From Hermatobates lingyangjiaoensis (Eukaryota > Arthropoda > Insecta > Hemiptera > Hermatobatidae), in the NCBI GenBank assembly GCA_026182355.1, contig JAPFBL010000168.1, positions 1,253,501 through 1,317,500 on the forward strand: a stretch of DNA of 64,000 nucleotides, given 5' to 3'. Under the pieces are notes generated by a model. The model made no database searches, was not told the DNA's origin, and was given only the letters and a program-made list of their open reading frames with translations. The translations under genes were made by a program, and so were the position numbers. How positions within the stretch are numbered: the stretch's first letter is position 1; each line of letters starts with the position of its first letter. Shown here in pieces: positions 22,079 to 31,926 of the stretch.

Positions 22079-24146
22079 GATGGACTGGTATAACACTCTG
22101 TATGGTCAGTGCTAGTTGGTATAGCACTCATTATGCGAAGTATGGACTAGTATACCACTCGGTATGGTCAGTGCTAGTTGGTATAGCACTGATTATCGGA
22201 AGTATGGACTAGTATAACACTCGGTATGGTCAGTGCTAGTTGGTATAGCACTCATTATGGGAATATGGACTAGTATAACACTCGGTATTGTCAATGCAGT
22301 TGGTATAGCACTATTATGGGAAATATGACTAGTATAACACTCGGTATTGTCAATGCTAGTTGGTATACACTGCATTATCGGAATATGGACTAGTATAACA
22401 CTCGGTATTGTCATGCTAGTTAGTATAGCACTCGATTATGGAATATGGACTAGTATAACACTCGGTATTGTCAATGCTAGTTGGTATAGCACTCATTATG
22501 GAAATATGGACTAGTATAACACTCGGTATTGTCAATGCTAGTTGGTATAGCACTCATTATGGGAAGTATGGACTAGTATAACACTCGGTATTGTCAATGC
22601 TAGTTGTATAGCACTGATTATCGGAACTATGGACTAGTATAACACTCGGTATTGTCAATGCTAGTTGGTATAGCACTCATTATGGGAAATATGGACTAGT
22701 ATAACACTCGGTATTGTCAATGCCAGTTGGTATAGCACTCATTATGGGAAATATGGACTAGTATAACACTCGGTATTGTCAATGCTAGTTGGTATAGCAC
22801 TCATTATGGGAAGTATGGACTAGTATAACACTCGGTATGGTCAGTGCTAGTTAGTATAGCACTGATTATCGGAACTATGGACTAGTATAACACTCGGTAT
22901 TGTCAATGCTAGTTGGTATAGCACTCATTATGGGAAATATGGACTAGTATAACACTCGGTATTGTCAATGCTAGTTGGTATAGCACTCATTATGGGAAAT
23001 ATGGACTAGTATAACACTCGGTATTGTCAATGCTAGTTGGTATAGCACTCATTATGGGAAGTATGGACTAGTATAACACTCGGTATGGTCATGCTAGTTG
23101 GTATAGCACTCATTATGGGAATATGGACTAGTATAACACTCGGTATTGTCAATGCTAGTTGGTATAGCACTCATTATGGGAATATGGACTAGTATAACAC
23201 TCGGTATTGTCAATGCTAGTTGGTATAGCACTCATTATGGGAAATATGGACTAGTATAACACTCGGTATTGTCAATGCTAGTTGGTATAGCACTCATTAT
23301 GGGAAGTATGGACTAGTATAACACTCGGTATGGTCAGTGCTAGTTGGTATAGCACTCATTATGGGAAGTATGAACTAGTATAACACTCGGTATGGTCAGT
23401 GCTAGTTAGTATAGCACTGATTATCGGAACTATGGACTAGTATAACACTCGGTATTGTCAATGCTAGTTGGTATAGCACTCATTATGGGAAATATGGACT
23501 AGTATAACACTCGGTATTGTCAATGCTAGTTGGTATAGCACTCATTATGGGAAGTATGGACTAGTATAACACTCGGTATTGTCAATGCTAGTTGGTATAG
23601 CACTCATTATGGGAATATGGACTAGTATAACACTCGGTATTGTCAATGCTAGTTGGTATAGCACTCATTATGGGAATATGGACTAGTATAACACTCGGTA
23701 TTGTCAATGCTAGTTGGTATAGCACTCATTATGGGAAATATGGACTAGTATAACACTCGGTATTGTCAATGCCAGTTGGTATAGCACTCATTATGGGAAG
23801 TATGGACTAGTATAACACTCGGTATTGTCAATGCCAGTTGGTATAGCACTCATTATGGGAAATATGGACTAGTATAACACTCGGTATTGTCAGATGCCTA
23901 GTTAGTATAGCACTCGTATTATGCGGAACATTATGGACTAGTAATAACACTCGGTATTGTCAATGCCAGTTGGTATAGCACTCATTATGGGAAATATAGA
24001 CTAGTATAACACTCGGTATTGTCAATGCTAGTTGGTATATCACTCATTATGGGAAGTATGGACTAGTATAACACTCGGTATGGTCAGTGCTAGTTAGTAT
24101 AGCACTGATTATCGGAAGTATGAACTAGTATAACACTCGGTATCGA
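22079..24146. repeat. 62-bp minisatellite, about 33 copies
   Basis: Unit TATGGACTAGTATAACACTC followed by GGTATTGTCAATGCTAGTTG and GTATAGCACTCATTATGGGAAA. The unit is built of two related halves (CTAGT-ATAACACTC and CTAGT-TGGTATAGCACTC). Two variants alternate in blocks (GGTATTGTCAATG with TATGGGAAA; GGTATGGTCAGTG with TATCGGAAC). Many units differ by single-base deletions, and 23880-23945 has several single-base insertions. Short frames within it are artefacts. Confidence 0.97.
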
Positions 24147-24149
24147 CAT

Positions 24150-25370
24150 ATTGTATGGCACCGTGTATCGGCAATATTGGATTGTGCAGAACAGGGCACA
24201 TACAGAGTATGTTGGTATAGCACTAGGTATTGACAGTGAGGCCTTGTACAGCCCAGTAACAGGATATCAGCAATGCTGGTGGGTGCCTGTACTCCGTGAA
24301 ATTCTGGTAGAGATTCATCACTAGTTTATTGAAATAAACTCTATATATTAATTTATGCTAAGTATTTCATTGAGACATTCACACTGTATCACGTTATGCT
24401 ATATAATTATAACATATGTTATGTTATGTAACATGCAATTTATGAAGTAATGAGCAAATATTTATTAATCAGAAATGTCAAATCTTTGTACAAAACTATT
24501 AAAAACATTTCATTAAAATAAATAAGAAAGAGATATAAAAGAGTTGAAGCGAACCTAAAGTTGCACAGGCTGCTACAATCTGGTATTTATTGATCTGGGA
24601 AACGTAATGTAAAACGTTTCCGCTATAGAAGATCATTTTTCTTTAAACCACGAAGGTTTTTTTTAAAAAAATAAAACAGTGTTTTTCGACCACATCGTGT
24701 TACTTCCTCAGGTAAAGAAGGAGAACAAAAAGCTTTATTTGTATAAATCTTTTTCTTCTTTATTTTCCCTGAATGCGTAAATATCACATAACTAATGGCA
24801 GAACTGTTGAGTGTTGAGCCGTGCTTCGTTATCAAAATGTAAGTACGCTCATGAATAATCTACCAAAACTGCTCTCCCAGTGTTCTACAATCTCTCGATA
24901 ATTGTGATTAATTGTGAAGCATTGTAATGAGTTATCTGAATTAATTACAGTAAGCATCTCGTAACATATTATTTCGCCAGTTGAGCAGAAATTGATTTCA
25001 TTTGCTTAATCCTGTATTCATAGCTCTATTTATGTGATTATACGTTGAAATTACTTCGACTGCTTGATGATTGCTTTGTAAGTAGCAGTTATTATTGTTT
25101 CAACAGTTTAAATATGAATATTATTATAGAAATATATTCTGATACATATTCATGGTTTAACTGTTTTTGGACTTACTCCATCATCAACCATAATTCAGTT
25201 TTTCAAAACAAAAAAAAGAGGCTATATTGTGTTATGATGTATTTCTACCTTTGCTTGAGCCGATTATTATCTTCCAACTGCCCTATTTGAAACACGTTGT
25301 TATCTTCTAAATAACACTAGTTATTTTATGTTGTTTTTTCTAGGAAACTAACTTTTTCCATGTGGCATGT
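24150..25370. other. Mostly unassigned; one weak pLTR core
   Basis: 24160-24290 holds degenerate relatives of the minisatellite. On the minus strand at about 24682-24715: CTGAGGA, A, GTAACACGATGTGGTC, GAA, then AAAC-ACT-GTTT, a hammerhead-like arrangement with a hairpin stem III. An 81-codon plus frame (25045-25290) has no known domain. Confidence 0.4.
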
Positions 25371-25373
25371 ATA

Positions 25374-25490
25374 GGATAAGGTTTGGTTAAGTTTCAGTGA
25401 CAGTAACACTAGAGATCACACGTAGGCCAAAGATTGGCCCTTTGTGATAACACTCAATGAGCATTGCAGATTGGGAGTCATATATTTTAT
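25374..25490 (-). mobile_element. SINE 3' fragment, antisense
   Basis: AAGGTTTGGTTAAGTTTCAGTGACAGT and GGCCCTTTGTGATAACACTCAATGA are the antisense of the SINE tail. The tRNA-like head is absent. Confidence 0.7.
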
Positions 25491-25589
25491 CTGTTTCCCA
25501 TAAAAGTTGTATTGAATCAAGTTTTTTGTTTTTTTTAAATATAATTTTTAATTAAGTTTCTGTTTGCCAGCCGAGCAGAACTCATTTTC

Positions 25590-25640
25590 TTCTTCTCCTG
25601 ATGACGACGTGGTCGAAATATTTACGTAATCTTTTATAAA
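25590..25640 (+). mobile_element. Family C pLTR core
   Basis: CTTCTC, CTGATGA, C, hairpin GAC-GTG-GTC, GAA, ATAT, T. Only the core and a short flank remain. Confidence 0.65.
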
Positions 25641-25987
25641 TATTTTGTTTTATAAGTTACAATCCAATTATATAAAGCTGATCCAGTTGGGTGTAAAATA
25701 TTTCCTTATCTTAAAATAAAACTGGTATAGTATAAGTAATATTATTTATTGGTTTAATATCATATATTAGTCCTCCGAGATATAGGCAGAAGATATTTGT
25801 TCAATACTGGGTGGACCGGTCTTAATTTCAAACTGTATGTGGCGGTGGCAGTCGTATTTTTAATGTTAAGGGACTTCATTTACATTCAGACCACGTTGCG
25901 CCTTTCCTGCAGAGGTTCTCATATTATTATTGTGTTATATGAAAATCCTCGTGCAATAAAACCCTTATGATCCCCTTTCACCGCCTT

Positions 25988-26009
25988 ACTCTCTCTCTCT
26001 CTCTCTCTC
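25988..26009. repeat. (CT)n microsatellite
   Basis: Eleven CT dinucleotides. Confidence 0.95.
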
Positions 26010-26149
26010 CCGTATAGAAGTCGACTCCCAACCACTCACTTCTGTTTATAAGTAAAAATTGGAATTTTAACTCAAAACGTTGTTTTATGATATTATATGC
26101 TCTTGTGTCAGTTGGCTTTGGTGTACCAGTCTGATCACAGCTTTCTTGC

Positions 26150-26285
26150 TTTTTCTACTCTTCTCATCTTCTCCTGATGACGGAAGAACTATTGTCGAAA
26201 TATCAAGTTCAATAGATCTTTCTTTATTCTGTGATCTATACAAGTTTACTTCTATATATATATTTGACCTAGCCCTCAATAACAA
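26150..26285 (+). mobile_element. Family C pLTR, sense
   Basis: CTTCTC, CTGATGA at 26173, CGGAAGAACTATTGTC, GAA, ATAT, C, AAG. The tail runs to a (TA)n tract at 26292-26335. U4 of the core is intact here, though stem II is longer and less regular than in other C copies. Confidence 0.65.
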
Positions 26286-26300
26286 AACATAGAATATATA

Positions 26301-26334
<34 letters not shown>

Positions 26335-26335
26335 T
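26286..26335. repeat. (TA)n microsatellite
   Basis: Shared border between the sense family C pLTR to the left and the antisense family F pLTR to the right. Confidence 0.95.
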
Positions 26336-26600
26336 AGTATAAATAGGAAGCAGACCTTCTTTTATACAAATTGTGTTAAACTGAATTGCGTTTATCAAAC
26401 GTACCTTCCTTTTAAGCAATTTTTCAAACCTTCTGTCTAATTTAAATTCTTCTGGATTCAGCTGGTCAATTATATCAGCCAAAACTCCGGTTGGACATCA
26501 TTATTTCTTAAATTACATTTTACACCAGATTTTACAACTAAAGTAAACTAAACTTGACATGTTTCGGCTGTCTCTAACCATTTTCAGAATTAAATTTGTT
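26336..26600 (-). mobile_element. Family F pLTR with N-terminal PLE codons, antisense
   Basis: On the minus strand a degenerate core at about 26553-26590 (CTGAAAA, T, GGTT...GCC, GAA, ACATGT, C) precedes a frame from 26482 that runs to the (TA)n. It ends in TICIKEGLLPIYTNIY, matching the other F copies. The CTGANGA box has lost its G (CTGAAAA). Confidence 0.75.
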
Positions 26601-27160
26601 ATCAATTAAAGAAGTATGTAAACATAACAGTAAGACACAAAAAGTAATGCCTACAAAAAGAGAGTAAATATAAGAAATAATACAATAATTCAAAAACCGA
26701 GCATACATAAAATGTTGATGATTTGGTGTCTTTCATGGTTGTAGTTCAGTGTCACATGTTTATTCAAACTAAACAGTTGTTGAAATTAAAATTAAAAATT
26801 TCTAATGTATTACTTAAGTTTTTTTGTTTCAAAATTGTATACTTCTGTATGTCCTCTCACTTACTTGTTGTTTGGAATTCCTATTGTATTTACGTATTGA
26901 TTTTTTGCACTTTTTTTTTGTTATGGTGGCTTATAGAAATATAATTATACACATATACTGTGTTAGGTCATATGTTTTCCTAGTGCTTCACCTCATGGGA
27001 AGTGAGGGTTAGGGAGAGTAGTAAAGAAAACATACGAGGTAAGATGGTATCTTATGTTTGCATAATAGAATACATAATACAATACATGGACCCACCCCCC
27101 TCCTCGCCCCGCTGTCTAGGTACAATCAACACTACAACTACAGTAGATGTTTACCTCATT
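26601..27160. other. No gene recognised
   Basis: AT-rich; overlapping short frames (60-73 codons) on the plus strand without known motifs. Confidence 0.4.
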
Positions 27161-27513
27161 TACCAAGATGATGGGGGTAAGGCTAGCTCAGTGGTTACGT
27201 GCTCGCCTCTGAACTGATAGGACCGGGGTTAGATTAGATCCCCACCTGGCCCTCGATTTATTCACGCGGGAGGTGAATAAATCTGAGCATGTCGTCCCTC
27301 GGAGAAGGACGTTAAACTGTCGGTCCCGAGCCTGTACGATGTCAGGTACTCGTTAAAGATCCCTACTCTAAATACACTTGAGTTAAGCAAAATTTAGGAC
27401 TCCAATGTAGAATCAATCTTCATTGTGTGGTATCACAAAGGGCCACTGCTCGGCCTAAGTGTGTTCCCTTGTGGGACTGCCACTGCAGCCTAACCTAACC
27501 TACCAAGATGATG
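27161..27513 (+). mobile_element. tRNA-derived SINE with 13-bp target duplication
   Basis: Element 27174-27500, flanked by perfect TACCAAGATGATG repeats at 27161-27173 and 27501-27513. The head has an A-box-like GGCTAGCTCAGTGGTTA and a B-box-like region GGGGTTAGATTAGATCCCC carrying a short insertion relative to GGGTTCGATCC at 34130. Body: GTCGTCCCTCGGAGAAGGACG, TGTACGATGTCAGGTACTC. Tail: GTGTGGTATCACAAAGGGCC and finally GCCTAACCTAACC. The intact duplication marks retroposition by a LINE-type machinery and a fairly recent insertion. Confidence 0.93.
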
Positions 27514-28560
27514 AAAACTGAGGACTGTCTACCTGGTGTGGACTTCTGTTTATTCATATATCCTCTGTTGCGATGTCAATATATTTTACATACATTCATA
27601 TTTTGGCAACATTCTCAACATTTTTTTTTCCCCAAATAATTATTTCATCCTCTGACTCTTTTTTCATTCACGGTTTGCAAACTAAATAAATTTTTTTCTT
27701 GTTTCAGGTAAGAATTGAAATTCCTGTTTCTGACAAGCAGAAGGTAACTCCTTATAAATAACCCTTCTAATTAAAAATACTCACAATATGTTTGTTTCTT
27801 CAAGGCTTTATTCTAATAGAATGATTAATTAGTTTACATAATTTTGCCTAAAATTTCAACAAGGAACTGAATAGTAATGAAAAGTTTTTTCCTAATTAAA
27901 TATATTGTTATTTTTCCTCTTTTATGTGAGATTATATTTAAGAATACTGTTTTTCAGTTCACTCCTAGACAGCAGTACATTTAATGACGTGTCTTGTCTG
28001 TACTGTTTTATGAATTGATTAATTGCTAACCACTTACCTATTTATTAATAATTGATAAATCCAAAGGTCAATAATTTTATTTCCATTCTAAAATTCAATA
28101 TCGCATATTATTACATAAAAATAGTTTGTACCATTCTTTTTTTCTTCCAAAAAAAGTATTTGAGTAATATTACTTCATTTGTAATTAAATAAAAATCCTT
28201 AACCTTGTATCCTCTAAATAAGAATTCCTTCACCTTATTAACTAAAAACATACTAATGAATTTGTTTTCAGTTAATTTTTGATTTTTTTGTAATTGATTT
28301 TAGTAAAATTTAAATATATTTAGTTACTTTATCAAAAACTTTACAGCAATATCTGTATACATTAAGTTTCTTAAAAGTTTTTCTGGTTTCCTTGTTGTTT
28401 TTTTTTTAGATGTTCTGATAATAAATATTTTTGAATTTCTTAGTTTGGTTTAGACGTTGATATATACAAATAATTAAAAACAAGAAACTTTCTGTTAGAT
28501 AACTTATTTATCAGGATGAACATGGAGAAACAACAGTATAACTTACTTAATAATTCTACC
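27514..28560. other. Non-repetitive AT-rich DNA, intron-like
   Basis: Pyrimidine-rich AT sequence without PLE ends, SINEs or tandem repeats. It holds the candidate microexon at 27708-27743. Confidence 0.35.
27708..27743 (+). other. Candidate 36-nt microexon
   Basis: TTTTTTTCTTGTTTCAG precedes 36 bases that read VRIEIPVSDKQK, followed by GTAACTCC. The polypyrimidine-AG acceptor, the GTAA donor and a length divisible by three fit an exon in the middle of a long intron. The exon itself begins GTAAGA, which could also be a donor, and 36 bases open by chance are common. No host gene is identified, so this is a suggestion only. Confidence 0.2.
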
Positions 28561-28589
28561 TCATCATCATCGACTCACTTGCTCTTTAC

Positions 28590-28650
28590 TATGAGAGTAT
28601 AGCTCTTCCTGATGATAAAATGATCGGGATATTGAAAAGAGTTTTGTTAT
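28590..28650 (+). mobile_element. Degenerate family C pLTR core
   Basis: CTCTTC, CTGATGA, T, AAAATGATC, GGG (for GAA), ATAT, T, GAAAAGAG. The core adenines are lost. Confidence 0.5.
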
Positions 28651-28689
28651 TGTTTCTCCGTGCTCTGTCGATTCCGATAAATTTATTTC

Positions 28690-28995
28690 TCCCATAAAAA
28701 TACGATACGAAACGAAGAAATACAGTTCAATGTAGATAAAGAAACATAGAGAAATTAAAAACCCACTCTTACAGTTTCTAATTTTTTGTTTGATTGAACC
28801 GTTTTCAGGAGAGATAAAAGAAGGACGAACCAATCGCGCTGGTGCAGAGACGGTTGGAGACCCAACCTCGTACTGTCTCTGTACCAGTGAGCTTGGTTGC
28901 TCTCTCTAATGTCGTCTGAAGACGGTTCAAACCGAAAATTAGAGACTCTAAATGTGTTTTTTAATTTCTCCATGCTTTTTATCTACATTGAATTG
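28690..28995. mobile_element. Family B pLTR fold-back pair
   Basis: Antisense arm (AGAAACATAGAGAAATTAAA, core complement around 28785-28815) and sense arm (CGTCTGAAGACGGTTC, CCGAAAATTAGAGAC, around 28912-28950), joined by GAGACGGTTGGAGACC-type sequence. Both arms are diverged. In the sense arm the CTGAAGA box is kept and an extra A precedes ACC. Confidence 0.85.
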
Positions 28996-29029
28996 ATATA
29001 AATATATATATGGTATACTTAAAATAAAC

Positions 29030-29135
29030 TGTGACACTTAGACTGAAACATAACAAAGACTCACTTTTCAATATTTCGACCGTAATGGCGGTCGTCCTCA
29101 GGAGAAGAAGTGAATTGGCGGAGGGACGACAGTCA
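29030..29135 (-). mobile_element. Family C pLTR, antisense
   Basis: Minus strand: CTTCTTCTC, CTGAGGA, C, hairpin GACCG-CCATTA-CGGTC, GAA, ATAT, T, GAAAAGTGAG. Stem I (CACTTCTTCTC with GAAAAGTG) pairs with few mismatches. One of the best-preserved C cores. Confidence 0.85.
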
Positions 29136-29149
29136 ACTACTATACAATT

Positions 29150-29345
29150 ATATATATATTTTATTAAAAAGTATGCCAATTTTAACTTTTGTTCTTTTCC
29201 GAGTTAATTTTTCAAGTTTTCTCACTATGGATTTCCACCTTTCTGGTAAAATATAAAGTAATTCACCAAAAGGAAAGAAAAAATACACAAATATATATAT
29301 ATATATATATATCCTCGAATAGTTCTTGACCTCTTCATTCAACAC
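29150..29345 (-). mobile_element. PLE N-terminal pLTR fragment between (TA)n tracts
   Basis: Minus-strand codons ERWKSIVRKLEKLTRKR and VKIGILFNKIYI resemble the start of the family F protein (Lys-rich helix, then ILFNN-C). Truncated earlier than the other copies, at (TA)n 29149-29160. A second TA tract lies at 29289-29312. Confidence 0.55.
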
Positions 29346-29374
29346 AGTATTTGGTAGTTTTTTTGAGGGCTAGG

Positions 29375-29460
29375 TTTTTAAATTGAAATACTTCTTCATG
29401 TATCAACGTTTCGATCTACTTGTACATCATCCTCAGGGCTACAATATTTTCAAAATCAAT
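29375..29460 (-). mobile_element. Family D-like pLTR, antisense
   Basis: Minus strand GTAGCC, CTGAGGA, T, GATGTACAAGTAGATC, GAA, ACGT, T, GATAC. It shares TTGTAGCCCTGA with the palindrome at 63021. Confidence 0.7.
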
Positions 29461-29484
29461 ATACAATATAAGTATGAACTAAAA

Positions 29485-29705
29485 TAATAACATTTTCGAC
29501 CGTTATGGCGGTCGTCCTCAGGAGAAGAAGTGAATTTACAGTCGACTAAAGAACTCATTTGGTGAGTGCTATAGCAGTGAGTTCTTTAGTTTCCTCGTCA
29601 ATTCACTTCTTCTCCTGAGGACGACCGCCATAACAGTTAAAATATTGAAAAGTGAGTTTTTGTTCTGTTTCTTTCTATGTGTTACAGTTTATTTTAAGTG
29701 TTATC
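29485..29705. mobile_element. Family C pLTR fold-back pair
   Basis: Antisense core 29490-29530 and sense core about 29607-29655 (CTGAGGA, C, GACCG-CCATAA-CAGTT, AAA, ATAT). The sense arm extends to GTTACAGTTTATTTTAAG. Loop holds TTTGGTGAGTGC. The sense arm has two changes on the 3' side of stem II (CAGTT for CGGTC), with GAA replaced by AAA. Confidence 0.85.
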
Positions 29706-29739
29706 TGTCCTGCCGGTCCGTTTTTTGTTTATCATGGTA

Positions 29740-29764
29740 TATATATATATATATATATATATAA
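29740..29764. repeat. (TA)n microsatellite
   Basis: About 25 bp of TA, left border of the family A pLTR. Confidence 0.95.
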
Positions 29765-29886
29765 AGATTTCACATAAACACGTGAAACAACAATCAATGA
29801 TCAAACCACAATAAGAAATGGGAAAACAAGACTAAGATCTTTCAACCGTAACAAGCGGTCTTCGTCAGAGTCAAAAACCCAACTGA
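29765..29886 (-). mobile_element. Family A pLTR, antisense, intact core
   Basis: AAAGATTTCACATAAACACG to CAAAAACCCAACTGAG; the antisense core is identical to that of the complete PLE. Bounded by (TA)n on the left and a TA-rich tract (29893-29942) on the right. No partner arm. Confidence 0.9.
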
Positions 29887-29892
29887 GTTATA

Positions 29893-29895
29893 TAT

Positions 29896-29942
<47 letters not shown>
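29893..29942. repeat. (TA)n microsatellite
   Basis: About 50 bp of TA. Confidence 0.95.
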
Positions 29943-29944
<2 letters not shown>

Positions 29945-31070
29945 CAAAAAATGTTGAATAATAATTATAATTGTTAATTTTAATTATAATTATTATAATA
30001 ATAATTATCCATGTTGATTAATTGGGTTCGTAGAATATTGCGGTATAGTACCTCACCACTGGGTCTAATAGATGAGACAGTTGATGTTATTGAATGTAGG
30101 ACTGAAGAAAGAGTTTGTTGTCTGGTTGTGTGGAAGGTCAAGTCGAGAACTCGTAAAAGACTACTACTATTACTGTTACTACTTTTATCGGAGCTGACTA
30201 GCCAGCTAAGCACCTTCACTGCAGAGTTAACCCACTAACAATCACTGAGGTGAATGCAAGCCTCCGAATAGAGCACATTACTGCCTTTGGAAAAAATCCA
30301 AAAGAACCCTATCTACAATGCTTCGAATAAGAGCAGAAAAAAAAAAGACTTTATTAACACTTCCTTTTTATAATAATAAGAAAAAATAAACCACCAATTA
30401 TAATTAAAGTTTTCAGTTTTAAATTATGACAATGATAAGAAATGCATACTTTTTTTTACCCTTTTTTAATTGTAATTTAATTTAGGTTTTTGTTAGTCTC
30501 TCTATTCTAGGATAAAGTTAAGAAGGGTCTGAATTGGAGTGGAAGTAACTGAGTCCAAACGGAATTATACTACTTGCAAGAGGAAAGAAACCGTTTAAGA
30601 GGCGTTCAAATTGATTAAGTTGTGCCGGTGTGCAGCTAATCCTCTTAATAGATGTTTAGCTTCGCTTTTCTTTCCAAATAGCCCACTCTTATCACTCGTA
30701 CTTTTTTTTTATTCTCTCTTCTTCTTTTTTTCTTTCATTTCCATTACTCCTAGTTTAGCTGTAGTTTTCTCCCTTAATTCGAAAATACGATAAGCTATCT
30801 TCACACTCTACATAAGCTAGTTGTTTTTTTTTTTAAAAGGTAATCTGCTCTCTTGAATCTGTATAATGTTCTTAGTTCTTAATGTTAAGCTCTTATTGTA
30901 TAAATAAGAAGATACAATTTAAACATTTTTTAATGGCGTGGTTGGGTTTTTCCTTTTCTTTTTTCAGTCTTGTCCGCACATTGCTTATGACCTGTTCAAA
31001 ACAATAATTTTGATGCATGCATGTTGTTAGCATAATTTCCGTATACCCTAACCTACTTCCACATAGCTGT
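29945..31070. other. No gene recognised
   Basis: Overlapping frames on both strands at 29980-30238 (75-79 codons) read through CTACTACT-type trinucleotides; no domain. The rest is AT-rich with poly-T runs. Confidence 0.4.
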
Positions 31071-31074
31071 AAAT

Positions 31075-31490
31075 TTTCATAGCAGTAGTTCCTGTATATA
31101 AACATTGTTAAAAATAAGATCATATTTGGCTGAAACTAGCTTTTTATCAGTTTCTCAAGTTTTCTATATAACATTCTTGTTGCTATATCCACAGTATACA
31201 ATCTATTACCATCGTCGACATACTACTCATAAATGAGTACCTGTCTCCGCTGTCCTCAGTCATTACCAAGATATGAATAAGTTTTGAAACAGATGGTTCC
31301 TATATATAATAAAAATGAAATGTGAAGAGGGGATTAAAGAAAAACAACTTTAATCTCCGCCAACCCCGCTCAACACGTTTCACTTATCTTAGATAAAGGA
31401 ACTATCTGTTTCAAAACCCATTTATGTTTTGATAATGGCTGAGGAAACATGGGCTCATTTAACATGTCGACGATTGGTAATATATTACAT
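31075..31490. mobile_element. Family F pLTR fold-back, diverged
   Basis: Antisense arm (31075-31300) and sense arm (31400-31490): GGAAC-ATCTGTTTCAAAACC and CTGAGGA...CATTTAACATGTCGACGATTGG occur in both orientations. On the minus strand 31130-31060 retains the FNNVYIQELLL-KFTAM version of the conserved end peptide, with a stop in it. The sense arm runs into (TA)n at 31490-31505. Confidence 0.7.
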
Positions 31491-31599
31491 TATATATATA
31501 TATATCACTCAAAATTCCAAAAAAACGATCCAAACTGGACGCAAATCAGCTCAATGGTCGTAGTGTTTGAGCTGATATATATATACATATATATAGTTC

Positions 31600-31700
31600 A
31601 CACAGGAAAGAGAAAAACAAATAAAGACACAAACAAAAGACTCACAACGATATTTCGACAGTCGTCGTCATCGGGCAGAAGTAGTCTCTTTGAGTAGCTG
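31600..31700 (-). mobile_element. Family C pLTR, antisense, U4-to-C variant
   Basis: Minus strand CTTCTGC, CCGATGA (for CTGATGA), C, hairpin GACGACTGTC, GAA, ATAT, C, GTTGTGAG. TA-rich sequence on both sides. Confidence 0.8.
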
Positions 31701-31709
31701 AAGCTAACA

Positions 31710-31748
31710 CTATATATATATATATATAATATATATATTATATATATG
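31710..31748. repeat. (TA)n microsatellite
   Basis: Imperfect TA tract. Confidence 0.95.
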
Positions 31749-31880
31749 AAGCTTCACTTTTATGTTAGTTTCTAAGTTTTTTTTCTTTATTTGCTCTCCG
31801 ATGACACGCATTAAAAGGCCTCAGTGCATTTTTTTCTATTGTTTTCCTTTTTCCATTGTGGTTTAAACTTCATGAAGTAT
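31749..31880 (+). mobile_element. Family G pLTR, sense
   Basis: TTTGCTCTC, CGATGA, then CACGCATTAAAAGGCCTCAGTGC. Palindrome AGGCCT occupies the stem III place but the GAA is reduced to AAA. Downstream TTGTTTTCCTTTTTCCA-TGTGGTTTAAACTTC matches 41265-41310. Confidence 0.65.
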
Positions 31881-31882
31881 AT

Positions 31883-31883
<1 letters not shown>

Positions 31884-31925
<42 letters not shown>
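31884..31925. repeat. (TA)n microsatellite
   Basis: About 40 bp of TA. Confidence 0.95.

Positions 31926-31926
<1 letters not shown>

Noticed and set aside
22079..24146. Regular repeat array that could be mistaken for CRISPR
   Set aside because: Units are contiguous 62-bp tandem copies with no unique spacers, and the surroundings are metazoan retroelements.
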